Below, piece after piece: positions 13,031 through 38,641 of a stretch of DNA of 64,000 bases. Below the pieces are notes generated by a model. The model worked only from the letters and a program-made list of their open reading frames with translations, made no database searches and was not told the DNA's origin. The translations under genes and the position numbers were made by a program. The stretch's first letter is position 1; each line of letters begins with the position of its first letter. Source of the stretch: Syngnathus acus (lineage: Eukaryota; Chordata; Actinopteri; Syngnathiformes; Syngnathidae); contig NC_051096.1 of assembly GCF_901709675.1 (NCBI RefSeq), forward strand, positions 2,567,001 through 2,631,000, in the 5' to 3' direction.

Positions 13031-13986
13031 AGACGGAGGAGTCCGAAGAGGCCGAGTACAAACAAAGCGTCAGCATCCGCGGGTGCAAAGGAGAACCCGG
13101 AGGAGGAGAAGGCGGGAGGGTGTCCTAAATGAAATGCTGCAAGGCCCCTGTGTTCTCGGCACGTGCCCCCCCCTTCTAAAAAAAAAAAGAAAAGAAAAAG
13201 AGATGCGGCCCATCTGGATTCTTGCAGCCTGCAAAAGAAAAAAAAAAGAAAAGAAGGGAAGGGAAGGAATAAGACATGAATGAATATGAATAACACGTAG
13301 GCTGCATTATTCACCTCAGGCTTTTTATTTTTTTTGAAGTTCAGATTTTCATATCAGCACAATATGAACATAATAATAAATAAAACATGTAAAATACTTT
13401 ACTTGTGCAAAAGTACTTATTAAAACAAAAACACACATATTATATACCACCCATTTATTAACTTATACATAGAATAATTAGGAGATGCAATAGATTTTTG
13501 TCTTTGTATTAATAGTATATCTTTTTTTTTTTACCATCCGTGTATGACTGACTTTTATTGTTCTACAATTTAATAGAAAAAAAAAATCAAATGAAAAGAG
13601 CACAAGTGGACACCTCTGTTTCACAATCCCTATTAACACACGCGCGTGTGCGCACACACATGCACACAACCAGTGCCCTCCAGGACCCCTCCCCATGACC
13701 CGGCGACCTAGGAGCCATGGCAACCCCCTGACCCATCCCGCCGTTGCCGTGGTAACAACCTTGGATGGAGCCCGTCTGACCAACACACACATGCGTACAC
13801 ACACTACAGAGACCCCCCCACCTCCCTCCCCGCCAAGGCGAGGCGAAGCGATCGATATTCTATCACACAGAACAGTGGAGCGAGAGAGAGGAGGCCACGG
13901 GCCAGCCAGATTACTGGGGGGAGGCGTGGGGCTGGGGAGAAAGAGGGGGGAAGTGTGGGGGGGTCTTGACAAAAAAAAGGCATGTG

Positions 13987-13988
13987 TG

Positions 13989-14054
<66 letters not shown>
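13987..14054 (+). repeat. (TG)n microsatellite
   Basis: About 66 bases of uninterrupted TG. Flanking 13990 are more GT-rich bases and a G-rich segment. No gene is linked to it. Confidence 0.95.
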
Positions 14055-14055
<1 letters not shown>

Positions 14056-14439
14056 CAGTGAGGAAAAGGTTTTAGAGGAGGTAGGAGATGGAAAGATGGG
14101 TGTGTGTAATCAGGTAGGTAAGAGATTGAGCGACTCTTGTGGGTGCTCTTAATTTCTACTTTCATTTATTTTTAAATTGTTCTTATTCCGGGTCAAAATG
14201 TCGGAGTGAAAGCAAATAAATAAAAAGATGTGTCAAGATTGCTATTCTGACTCAATATATCCTTCCCTTAGATATGTAATCATTGAAAATGACTCCGTCT
14301 CTTCCCAAATAATAAAAATAGCAAACTTGAATATTGTACTGCCACTGCATACTTACACGCTGGGGTGACGAATAAAGATATAAAGAAGACGAAAATCACG
14401 TTTAATTTTTTTCAATGGACATTGCGCTGTTGTGTTATG

Positions 14440-14480
14440 CACCTTGGCCACTTGGGGGCAGTATATAGACTGACACGCAT
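14440..14480 (+). repeat. Short element with CTCF-like core (copy 1)
   Basis: CCACTTGGGGGCAG at 14448-14461 is followed by TATATA. The same phrase recurs at 26330 and, in reverse, near 42787. It differs by one base (T for A) from the general CTCF core CCASYAGRKGGCRS. Confidence 0.4.
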
Positions 14481-14965
14481 AAACATGAGACGCTCGCAAT
14501 GGTTCAATACTAATGTACAGATATAGTTGCCATTCTTATAAGGAACACACCCCCCCCCCCCCCTCCATCGGATACCAGGTCCGTGCTTGCGTGTGTGTGT
14601 GTAGAACAAGAGAAGGAATCAAGACAGAAGAGGTGACCTCTGTCCTCACTTAGAGGTGCGTGCAGCACCACTCACTTGCTCTGTGAGCCTTGTAATGGGA
14701 TTCATGAAACACACACACACACGCACACGCAGAGAAGCAGTGTGAAGTCAAAGTGTCCAACCTGAAGCTGCTTCCCTTGCTTGATTTCAGCATGCCTTTT
14801 AACACCTCAACTCAAGGTGAAGCTCAAGACTGACAACGCTCCCAGGTCCTGATGGCTCTCCGAGTAAGAAGTCAGAAACGGGATCAAGTTGAGCGTATTG
14901 TGAAAGATTAAAAAAAAAAAAGGACGCGAGGACACAGCAGATGTCAGTAATAAGTGTTCACAGCG

Positions 14966-14971
14966 TTTATT
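14966..14971 (-). terminator. Candidate poly(A) signal of atp1a3
   Basis: AATAAA on the minus strand, followed by a CTGTGTCC-containing stretch. It would give atp1a3 a 3' untranslated region of about 1.2 kb. Other AATAAA-like hexamers exist between here and the stop codon, so the site actually used is uncertain. Confidence 0.4.
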
Positions 14972-15684
14972 TCCATTTTCATGACAGAAAAACAAAAAGG
15001 AGAGCAAAGTAAAAAAAAAAAAAAAAAAAAGTCTTGTTTTATTCTAATTTATTTTCAAACATTGTAGTTTTTTGCTGCTGTTTTGTTTCCACCGCTTCAA
15101 ATCATGAAATGGGAGAGAAATCTCTTTTTCCCAGGACTCGGAACTTGGAAAAATTTTGCAGCAGGAGTGGGCAAAGTGTGGCTCGCTGCATGAATTAAGC
15201 CGTACGGTTGTTCTCATAAGTTTACACACCCTGGCGGAGTTTGTGAAATACTGTAATATTATTTTGGGAATATGACAAAACACGGACATTGTCATTACTC
15301 TTTTTATTGCTATGTTTTGTTTTGTGATTGTGCTATTCTGAAATGTTTGACAGTGATGAATTTGGATCCCATTAAAAAAAATAAAAAATAAAATCCATGC
15401 CTGATGACTCACCAACGTTTGCCCACCCCGGCTGGGTGCTTTTACAAGGACGGCGTGTGTCACCAACAAGACAAGCATCAACACGTATGACGGGTGGGGG
15501 GCGCGTGGGGCCAAGATGGAGGGCTGAAGAGGAGGGACAGACGGTGTGCTTTGTCACGTGCCAATGAAAAACAGCTGACACTCGCTCACAGATAAAAACA
15601 TTTAAAAAAAAAACAATAACCAGTCACTCATTTGTTAAAAAACAAGCACAAACACTGTGGAAGGATGGGGGGTGGGGGGGTGAC

Positions 15685-15768
15685 ACGGAGGAGGGGTTTC
15701 AAACCCCAAACCTCAGCACTGTGAGGCAGGTGTGCTATCCACTCCGCCACCAAGCTGGAAACAAAAGG
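15685..15768 (-). repeat. tRNA-derived SINE-like fragment
   Basis: Read on the minus strand the segment runs GGTGGCGGAGTGGATAGCAC, CTGCCTCACAGTGCTGAGG, then GGTTTGAAACC, the layout of a tRNA-like A box and B box. It lies in the likely atp1a3 3' untranslated region. It is too diverged to be a working tRNA gene. Confidence 0.4.
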
Positions 15769-16012
15769 TGCTCAAACGTCGCACTGGATTTCTGACAAAC
15801 GGCACGGCATCGGCGGCGACTTTGGGCGCCATGGCAACAAGCATCGGCACAATGGCGGCGGTTGGCAGTTTTGAGCTGAGTGTTGGACAAAAAATATGAC
15901 GGCGAGGATGCGTGGCAACATCCTCTCCCTCTCCGTCGTTGGTCCCGGCGCCATCTCTTTTGTTTTTGTTAGTGAAGAAGATGGCGGAAGAGTAAACATC
16001 GGCAGCTTGTCA

Positions 16013-24454
<8,442 letters not shown>

Positions 24455-26800
24455 TTTGGCTCTCCTGTGAGGTGAGGTTCGAGCAGGTGGACTTAATTGT
24501 CCGTTAAAAACAAAGAAAAACTCTTCAGGTGGGCGAGGGTAAAAATTCTCCCTTCACTTGTTGGCTACAGCTTTATGGAGACGTAGAAAGTGTCAAAAAG
24601 AATTGTTGGAAATAAAATATCAGCACAAGAGTCCAAAACGCAGACGTTCTTCCCCTTCGCGCAAATGATGCCGCTGGAGAAAGTAGCGCGCGCAGATGTT
24701 TGGATGCCGTGTCCTTCCGCGAAGCTGCTCGCCTCCCAGATTCCGCGGAAGAAAAATAGAGCGTCAAAATCGTTTTTTAGAAGCACAGTAATGGAAAAAT
24801 AATCCTAGAAATCTTAAATTGAAAAGGAGAAAATATACTTGAAAGCACAGAGGTGGCAAAAGTACTATTCACACTGAAATAGCAAAACAATACTGGTGAA
24901 TTTAAGAAGTAAGAGTGCGTTACTTTTGAGTAATATTGCCCAAATAAACCTTAGCAAAACATTTTCAAACAAACAATTATTGAACGACAAGGTTGCACTA
25001 TGTAGTTGAACAAGTTTACTGAAATATTTTATTGAGGATAAAAAGTCCATTTGCCACAGTAACTTATTTTCGCATAACGTTTGTACTTTGGATTTCCCCT
25101 GAAAGAACCATCTACTGTGGCTGCAAACTTGACCCAAAGAAAATAGATTAATCTGCTTTAAGATGGCTGACATTCATGAACATAATGACAAAAGACATAA
25201 CAGTGAGCTTTTATTTGGCTATGGTTATTTTCCACCTGCTGTGGAGGATTAGGCAATTATATGCATGTTTTTACATCACACACACATACACATGACCTGC
25301 AAAGATGAATAAGAGGCAAACATGCCTTCTAAAAGAAAACGCGAATACGTGTGAGATGAATGGAATCAATATCGGGCGCCATCATAATTACAGCATGGCC
25401 TGATTTCTCTCGTGTCGGCGCTGCAGCTGCTTCATCCTTCATTTCTGAATGGAGTAGAGGGGAACCCACGGCGTGAAAAGCCACTTTGGAAATACTAAAA
25501 TCTGCTAAAGAAGTGCACTTGGTAGCATGCAAATATTTGTCGCTCATTAAAATTGGTGTTAAAAAAAATCTGTCAAATTCTCCATCTTATTTTTTTTTTT
25601 TTTTTTTAAGAACTGATGTCAAGGACACAACATGAAGCCGGAATCCCCACTTCCCTTAAATCCCAAAATTGACAGTTTAATTTTAGACTGCTTCTATAAA
25701 TAAACTCAATCTATCACTTACACACAAAAACCACACACACACACAAACACTCGGACGCAATCACTAATGTTCTTATAGAGCGACTGTGACTAAAAAACGG
25801 GAAAGACTGTTGCCTGGCAACCGCATCCAGACTTTGCAGGTCATGTGACAGAGACACGCACGCACGCACACAGGAGATGGTAAACAAATATCGACTGTTG
25901 CTGCGTTGTCCCACAATGCATTTTGGTGAAGGGTCATGGTAAAATAAGAGTGAGGGCTTTTGATGTTCCTTTGTTGGAATGAGCTAAAAATAGCATTCAT
26001 TTATGAATGGGGATCTGCTGGAGAGTGGCCGATGAGCACGGCTCAGCACCTTTCCCAGAATGCATTGCAGTAGTGCCTCATTAATCCCAGACAGTTAAGA
26101 TGACCCTCTGGTCATTATTTTCAACAAAAAAATCAAATTATCTTTCACCACTGAAATAAATGAAAAAGCCATTAATCGGTTCCAGAACATCAACAGGATT
26201 TTTTTAATTGGAGGAAAATAGCACGCTACAATACTGTAATGAAAAAAAACACTAATAACAAATGTAGGGAATTAAATTTGTGCATCAGGAGTTCATTCAA
26301 TAAGGACTGTGTGGTGTGGGGCGCTTTGCCCACTAGGGGGCAGTATAATACATATATCGATTTGATGATGAAACACTCAAGACCGTCACAACTGAGCGGC
26401 AGTAATGTAAATAATCTTTTCATCCGTAGAGCATTCACCTTCACGGGCCCCAATCTCAGTTTGGGCCCCCAGCCTCTCCCATCGATAGGACAAGCGAGCA
26501 GGCCGGGGCAGGCTCCGATTGGTTGCCGGCGTGCAGCCTGTTGCTGGGCTGTTTCCATGGAGCTGATATCAGTCTTTTTGGCTCTCCTCGCCTCCTCCTC
26601 AGTGTGAGGATTGTGCTGCTTGGTGAGAACGATGTCTGCAAGGAATTCGGCTTTCAGGGGAGCACTCGTGCGCAAATTAATGAGACGGAAAGAAACGCGG
26701 CGGCTGGGATTAAATGTCAACGCGGCTGAGATTCATCATGTAAAATGTCCTATAGCTAACTTGAAAGAAAAAAATAGAATTTGGTCTAATATTTGATCAG
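24455..26800. other. Spacer between atp1a3 and cfap69
   Basis: It contains the upstream region of atp1a3 and the downstream flank of cfap69 (both on the minus strand). Visible features are a CA run near 25735-25745, a poly-T run near 25590-25608, a CACG/CACA run near 25855-25870 and the CTCF-like core at 26330. No coding exon is supported. Confidence 0.5.
26330..26343 (+). promoter_or_regulatory. CTCF-consensus core in a dispersed short element (copy 2)
   Basis: CCACTAGGGGGCAG fits the general vertebrate CTCF core CCASYAGRKGGCRS at every position. It is followed by TATAATAC, and the surrounding phrase resembles those at 14448 and 42787, so it probably came in with a repeat. It lies between cfap69 and atp1a3. 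Binding is inferred. Confidence 0.45.
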
Positions 26801-31777
<4,977 letters not shown>

Positions 31778-32890
31778 TTTTGATTGAAAACAAAACTTGA
31801 CTCATCCGCAGCATTCAACTCCTGCCATAGTTTTCACCGATTCACTCAAAACAACGCCTGAAAATGTGTCAAAACACGCCGAATGTGGCAAAAGACAATG
31901 AATGGATGGAACTATTTATCTCATGGGACATTCTGTCAAAACAACCTTGATGAAGAACTTGAATATAACCGATGATCACGTAAACATCAAGTAGTTGTCG
32001 AAAAGCTGCCAGTGGTGCGTTCCACTGTAAATCGGAAATTTCGCTTTCACAATCGTAACAAAAAGACAATGAACACCGATATCAATACGGAAAATATTTA
32101 TCTTTTTTAATTTTCTGTTTAATAATTTTAAGCGTGTTTGGACTATGTCAACTGTGTTTTATCTTAATTGTATTCATAGTTCATGATTTGTTTTGATAGC
32201 CGTAAGTTTTTTGAGGAAAAGAAATAGCTTCTCCCGTTATCTTGCGTGATAAAATTCCACACTAATAGCACCCTATTATTTTAGTGACGTACCACGCCTT
32301 TTGTCCTTTCGACAGACGTGAAACTGACGCGTTCACCACCTTAGTTTTCACATTTCCAAAGTTCTGAAAGGCACCATGGTGGATGTTTGGCTTGCAGTCG
32401 TCATGGTGACAGACTACAGCTACGGCGAACGAGAGGAACCAAACGACACTTCGAAGGATAACGCCCATTTCCTGTCTAAACCGGTAGTGGTATTGCTGCA
32501 ACAACAAACGATGCGTTTAACCCCACCAAAACAATAAAAAGGCGACGAGTAGAATACTTCGAATGGTAACAGAAGAATTGAAATAATCCAAGTCTTAATC
32601 CAGAAGCAATACGAGTCCAACAACATGCTGTCGGACGCAGGTCAGTGAAGTATGGCAATAGCCAACGCTGCTAGCCTTATGCTAAACGTGCCACACTAAC
32701 ACAACACGGCCGATGTAAAGAGCTCATTGTTATGTATTTTTATTGCGTTTGAGTCGCTCAACTCGCGAGCATATTTGCTGCAACATATGCATTTGTGTTC
32801 ACTTCTCACGCCGGGACCCTTCAGACCCGCCGCGTTGTCTCTTAGCACGGCAAGCAAAGGCCAAGGTGGAGCACTTTCTTTGTTGTCATC
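31778..32890. promoter_or_regulatory. Shared upstream region of cfap69 and kdm1b
   Basis: The start codons of cfap69 (minus, 31777) and kdm1b (plus, 32891) diverge across only about 1.1 kb, so both promoters must lie here or in 5' exons within it. No clear TATA element stands out. A minus-strand frame (32262-32507) with a hydrophobic stretch after its second ATG is present but unrecognised. Confidence 0.5.
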
Positions 32891-35800
32891 ATGTCACTCA
32901 CCACGAGCGGGGCTTGTTGTTCATCAGACTACCCCGGCAACGGCTCTGGGGCACGGCGAGCCAAGAGAAAGAGCTCTGGGGAGTCTCCAGGCGACAGCCA
33001 GGCCCTGCGATCATCCGGGAGGCAAACTAACGTCCGGGTGAAACGGGCCAATAATCCTCCACCTGGACAGGTACAGTGGTCGACCTACCGTCATTTGTAT
33101 TCTACGCCTCCAGTTACCTAACCCGCACATCTTATTGCTATAGGTCAAGGCAAGTAGTTTTAAGGGTGACTTTAGTAATCACACAAGAGTCTGAAAGAAC
33201 TTCACAGGTTCACAAAATTACCCCCCCAGCAGCAACTTCAAATCATTGCCACCTAAAGGAAGGGGAAGGAGAGAGCAGAAGGCAGCGGCAGTAAAACAGG
33301 CCAAAGTCCAGACGTCAAAGGGTGAGGCAGGGTAAGAGACTAGTTGCAAGCAGCACCGTGGACAAGTGGTTAGTCGATGAAGAATTGCAACAGCATCACT
33401 TTGGTCATGGCCAACTAACCCGTTATACACAAATACTAGTCGACAGCCATGCAGATTTCTTTTTCCATCTTAATGCGGATTTCTGATGGAGCTCCGTCAC
33501 TGGGATCTTGAACATGTCTATTTCCATAACAAAATGGGCTGCTTTGTGTCCTTTCAGAGCAAAAGAAAAGCGACGGACACCGAAGAGGAAGACGACCAGT
33601 CAGAGAAGAAATACAGGAAGTGTGAGAAGGCAGGGTGCTCGGCCACGTATCCCGTCTGTTTTGCAAGCGCTTCTGAAAGGTGGTTACGTGGATCACTCGC
33701 CTTGCGTGTTACATATCGATAGAATGCATTTTCTTAATAAATAAGGATAGTGCCCTTGAGTAAAATTTCCATTTATAGGTTCTCTTCTTGACTCAGGTGT
33801 GCGAAAAATGGATATACGTCACGCTGGTACCATCTGTCCTGCGGCGAGCACTTTTGCAACGAGTGCTTCGATCATTACTACCGAAGGTAAAATTCTGCCC
33901 CCTTAAATTTGTGACTCTCATTGTTGATTCATTTTTTTTCTCTTGCTCCGTCCCCAGTCACAAAGACGGCTACGATATTTTTTCCGCCTGGAAAAAAGCG
34001 TGGACGAGTAACGGCAAAAGCGAGCCTAGCCTCAAAGCCTTCATGGCGGACCAGCAGCTTCCCTATTGGGTACCAAGTTGGCAGGAGCAGGTACGTCGTC
34101 GTGCCCGCTCCTCTCGCTGACGCCGGGATGTTCTTATAGGTGCAGTGCACCCAACCCGACTGCAGGAAGTGGCGCCAGCTGACTAAGGAGATCCAGCTTA
34201 CCTCCTCACTGGCAGCCATGTACCGCTGCGGGATGAAGATCAATAATGTCAAGGTAAAAAAGCAGAAGTCGTGTGGATGGAGAAGCAATCCGAAACATGC
34301 GTCTTGTTTGTGAACAGAGCGAAGGCCCCGACCAGTGCTCCCAGCCAGAAGACCTGGTAACCGTGATCCGTCCTTTTTAGCAATTGACTTCCAGCGAGGT
34401 GTCCAACCTGACCTTTCACCTTTTCTCTGTTTGTGTCAGAGAGTGGCGGAGGTGACGGACAGCTGGTGGCACTCGATGCTCATTTTGCCGCCGTTGTTCA
34501 AAGACAGCCCGGCCACGCCCTTCCTGGCCGCCTACTATCCCGACTGCGTGGGGATGAGTCCTTCCGGTTCTCCCGGCGGCGCCTCGCTGAGCGAGCTGAA
34601 GGCCGACCACTGCAGAGCCGCCCAGCCCCAAAGTACATATGCGCGGACATTGTCGTCATTGGCTTCCTCTGAGTCGTCTGCGGTGACCTTTGCCCTCTGC
34701 TCAGTCGCAGGCTTGTGTCCGTACTTCCAGCCTTTCTACCAGCCCAACGAGTGCGGCAAGGCTCTGTGCGTCAGGCCCGACATGATGGAACTGGACGAGC
34801 TTTACGAATTCCCCGAGTTCTCCCGCGATCCCACCATGTATTTGGCGCTGCGTAATCTCATTTTGGCCTCCTGGCACAAAAACTGCAAGGTAGCAATGAC
34901 GCCTCCAACTGTGTCAAGGACAAAACCTAAATGAGCAAAACATTTTTTTTTTTTCTTCTTCCCACCATCTGCTGAAGGAGGTGCTGACGGTACAGAAGTG
35001 CGTCCTCCACGTGGTGGTGCGCGGGCTGGTACGTGTGAGCTGTGTGCAGGAGATGGAGCGCGTCCTCCATTTCATGACCCGCAAGGGCCTTATCAACACA
35101 GGGGTGCTGGCGGTCCAGCGCCCTCTGCTGCCCGAGAAGTATCGTGCGGTGAGCGCCGTTTCCGCCGAAGAAAGTTAACGCAACAATAAGAATAATCGCG
35201 TGATTTGATGATGTTTTCAGGAGAACGTCATCGTGATCGGCGCGGGGGCCTCGGGGCTCGCCGCCGCTCGCCAGCTGCACAACTTTGGCACGCAGGTTTG
35301 CGACTTTAGATTTGACCTGTAAGATTAGATTTTTGTCTGAATGTTCCACTGAATTGAGTCCAGGTGTTGGTGTTGGAGGCCCGTGAGAGAATCGGAGGTC
35401 GCGTGTGGGACGACACGACGCTGGGCGTCGTCGTGGGTCGGGGCGCTCAGATCGTCAACGGTTGCGTGAATAACCCGGTCGCTCTGATGTGCGAGCAGGT
35501 CAGCGGGAAAACTTCCCCAAAAGTATGGAGAAAAACTTCAAGGTCATGACGGGTCATGTTCAAGCAGATGGGCGTCGGCATGCACAAACTGGGCGAGCGC
35601 TGCGAGCTGTTTCAGGAGGGCGGGCTGGCCACCGATCCAGCCATCGACAAGCGCATGGAGTTCCACTTCAACGCCATTCTAGACGTGGTGGCCGAGTGGA
35701 GGAAAGACAAATCGCAAAGCCAAGACATGCCGCTCGGAGGTGCTCCAGCCCTCACTGGGGGGTCAAGCAAATCCATGAAGGGAATCTAAAACTAAATCTT

Positions 35801-37374
35801 TTTTTTTTTCCACAGAAAAAGTGCAGGAGCTTAAAAAAAACTTTCTTCAGGAGTCTGGCATCCAATTCAGTGAGTTGGAGGAAAAAGTGCTTCAGTTCCA
35901 CCTCAGCAACCTGGAGTACGCCTGCGGTAGCTCTTTAAACCAGGTCAGTCCCGTCTGCTCTTTTGATGGATTCCATTTTCCACAATATTTTGATAAATCG
36001 ATTTGAGTCGAGTCTTATTCGCGCCTGCAGGTTTCCGCCAGATCGTGGGATCACAACGAATTCTTCGCGCAGTTCTCGGGAGACCACACGCTGCTCACCA
36101 AAGGCTACGGCACGCTGCTCCAAAAACTAGCCGAAGGCTTGGACATCCGCAAAAACTGCCCGGTGGCAAAATCATCTTCTTTGCACAACGACAGCCATGT
36201 TGGGAAAAGTGATTTTTTTTTGTTTATTTTCCAATTTGTTTCAGGTGAAGACCATTGACTACTCAGGCGATTTTGTCCGAGTGACTTGCTCCAATGGATC
36301 CCAGTGGACAGCAAAGAAGGTGAATTTTAAAAAGTCTCCTTGCCAATACCGAGCTTTGAAGCATTTTCCCTTCGTTTAGGTTCTGGTTACAGTGCCGCTG
36401 ACCTTGCTGCAAAAGAATTTTATCCAGTTTGTCCCACCGCTTCCCGAGAGGAAAGTCAAAGCCATCCACAGTCTGGGAGCAGGCATCATAGAGAAGGTTA
36501 TATTGTTTTGGGGGTGCTAAAAAAGTTATCTTGCACTTTTAGAAATAAACTCTCAAACGCCGCCAACAGATCGCCCTGAAGTTCCCGTACAGATTCTGGG
36601 ACAACAAGGTCCAAGGAGCCGACTACTTTGGTCACATCCCGCCCACTCCCGACAAGCGAGGCATGTTCACTGTCTTCTACGACATGGACCCACAGGTTTG
36701 TGTGTTTATTTATTTTTGGAATACATAAAAGTCCATTTGTACCAATTGATGCATGTGCGCTTGACGTGCAGGGAAAGCAGGCCGTGCTCATGTCCGTCAT
36801 CGCCGGGGATGCCGTCGCCGCCGTGCTGGACATGCAGGACATGGATGTAGCGGGCGAGTGCATGAAAGTTCTGCGAGAACTTTTCAAGGAGCAGGTCAGA
36901 ATATTTTGCTGTTCTGGAGCTACAAATGGAAATGGACATGAATATGGGGCAAAAAAACGTTTTGTTCCACATCCCTGACAGGAGGTTCCAGAGCCTCTGC
37001 ATTTCTTGGTTACACACTGGAGCAAAGATACCTGGTCGCAAATGTCCTACAGCTTCGTGAAGATGGGCGGAAGCGGCGAGGCCTATGATATCATCGCCGA
37101 GGACATTCAGGGGAAATTGTTCTTCGCCGGCGAGGTACGAGAAGCTGGCCAAGTCTCGTTTGTAGAGTACTGGTCTTCATTGTGGATTTTTTTTTTTTTT
37201 AAATTACAGCAGCGTATCAATTGTTAAACTAAGAAAAATTCTCAATTTTTAAAAAAAATTTTTTTTATTGCCCCTACTTTTTTGTTTTTAGGCCACCAAC
37301 CGACACTTCCCTCAAACCGTGACCGGCGCCTACCTGAGCGGGGTCCGAGAGGCCAGCAAGATGGCCGCTCCCTG
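32891..37374 (+). CDS. kdm1b: Lysine-specific histone demethylase 2 (LSD2)
   Basis: Nuclear FAD-dependent amine oxidase that removes mono- and dimethyl groups from histone H3 Lys4; in mammals it sets up maternal imprints in oocytes. Exons (some borders approximate): 32891-33070 (Ser/Lys-rich N-terminus with LRSSGRQ), 33559-33679 ([10 protein letters not shown]), 33797-33887 (ends FDHYYR), 33958-34069 (ends LPYW), 34140-34253 ([18 protein letters not shown]), 34318-34361, 34439-34632, 34706-34889 ([14 protein letters not shown]), 34978-35149, 35221-35295 (FAD-binding GAGASG), 35364-35499 (ERIGGRVWD), 35567-35741, 35815-35942, 36031-36161, 36245-36319, 36380-36496, 36570-36695, 36771-36894, 36981-37134 and 37291-37374. 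Domain order is the amino-terminal zinc finger and CW finger, SWIRM, then amine oxidase without the LSD1 tower insert. The final exon ends [18 protein letters not shown] saw no break in the frame. Confidence 0.95.
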
Positions 37375-37955
37375 AGAGTCCACGGAGCATTGGTAACACG
37401 CCGGCATGGACGCACGGGCTGAAACACCACCAAATTGTGATTAACACACTCACACACATGCGTTCACACACTTGAACCACTAAAGGGCTTCGGCGAAACT
37501 TTGCTGCTCAATCACAACATTTTGTGGAAAAAAAAATACTTGGACCTGCTTGACTGGAAGCTTCTGAGAACCAGACATGGCTTAATTTCCCATTAACCAG
37601 CAAGGCTGACTCGAGTGGTTAAAAAAAAATCTCCTTTTGTGTGTGTTTTATACGGCTCGTATTGTGATTGTGCCTGTAAAACATTTTATGTGATGTCAGG
37701 AGTATGTCTGTTCTACCACTTTTTGTTGATGCTTATTTTTTTTGTAACAAACTCTACTTTCTCAGGGATGACATCAGGACAAGCAGTTAAAACGAAAACC
37801 ATGTTATCCGTTACGTATTTGTCCCTGAATTTATAGTTGGTCAACTGCACAAGAGTATTGTCGCCATCTCTGACGTCTCTGGTGTTCTCTTTTTTTTTTT
37901 TTTTTTTCCCATTTTGGCGCTTAGTATTTATCTGCTTTGCTGTGTGTTTGTGTGT

Positions 37956-37961
37956 AATAAA
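37956..37961 (+). terminator. Candidate kdm1b poly(A) signal
   Basis: AATAAA about 580 bases after the stop codon, preceded by a T/G-rich segment and followed by TTGTGCTGC. It is the first canonical hexamer seen on the plus strand after the stop. Confidence 0.55.
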
Positions 37962-38337
37962 TTGTGCTGCAAACTGCCATAGCTATCTTCCTTTATAGGA
38001 CAGTTTAAGTTGAACTGGGCCATATACTTTGTCATGAATCGAGTCATATAAACATGCAATGACAAAAATAACATGCAATCAAACAAAATGAAACTTGCCT
38101 ATACGTAACCACAAATTTGGTAAGGTACCATTAACCAGTGCGTGTCATATTGTTACCATTCATGCAATTGATTAAAAGCTTAATAATATAAAAGCAGTAA
38201 AACATGAAAATTGCGAGAGAAAAAATAAAATACCAGATTCAATTTTGCATTTTACAATAGCAAAATATTTTGAGATTCCCGTTTCGCAAAAAAGGGACAA
38301 ATTTCATCACATTAAAGCGACACGCCAAAACACAACC

Positions 38338-38433
38338 ATGAGCCCGCGCAGTGACGTCATAAAAAAGAGCCTCGAACGTCTCTTCAAACAGCCGTCAGCG
38401 AGCAAATCAAATGTTATCAGCGAAGAGGAGAAG
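38338..38433 (+). CDS. Possible alternative 5' exon of the repeat-exon gene
   Basis: ATG followed by a 32-codon frame (MSPRSDVIKKSLERLFKQ and on to SEEEK) ending at AAG|GTTAAC. The acceptor TTTTTCAG at 38590-38597 would join it in phase 0 to GGG GCA ATT TTG GAT GAG and on to the GTAAGT donor at 38664. That frame does not fit the phase-1 acceptor at 39004, so either the acceptor differs, the join is wrong, or this belongs to another transcript. Confidence 0.35.
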
Positions 38434-38641
38434 GTTAACTTTGCTGCATTTTCAACGGGACGAGCCTCTTAGACTCTTCCTGTAATTTTCGTTATAACAA
38501 GTCGAACAATTTAGCTAAACTATTAAACGACAAGAACGCCGGGTAGGCAGGCGACGACCATTGCGATACGTCAATTAAGCTAGTCGAGGTTTTTCAGGGG
38601 GCAATTTTGGATGAGCATCTTCACTCCCGGTCAGAAACAAA

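Noticed and set aside
12619-13314. 231-residue Ser/His/Leu/Phe-rich minus-strand frame
   Set aside because: It lies on the complement of a purine-rich tract and poly-A runs, with no domain or splice context.
15685-15768. A tRNA gene on the minus strand
   Set aside because: A and B box-like words are present but the stems do not pair into a cloverleaf and the layout is that of a SINE.
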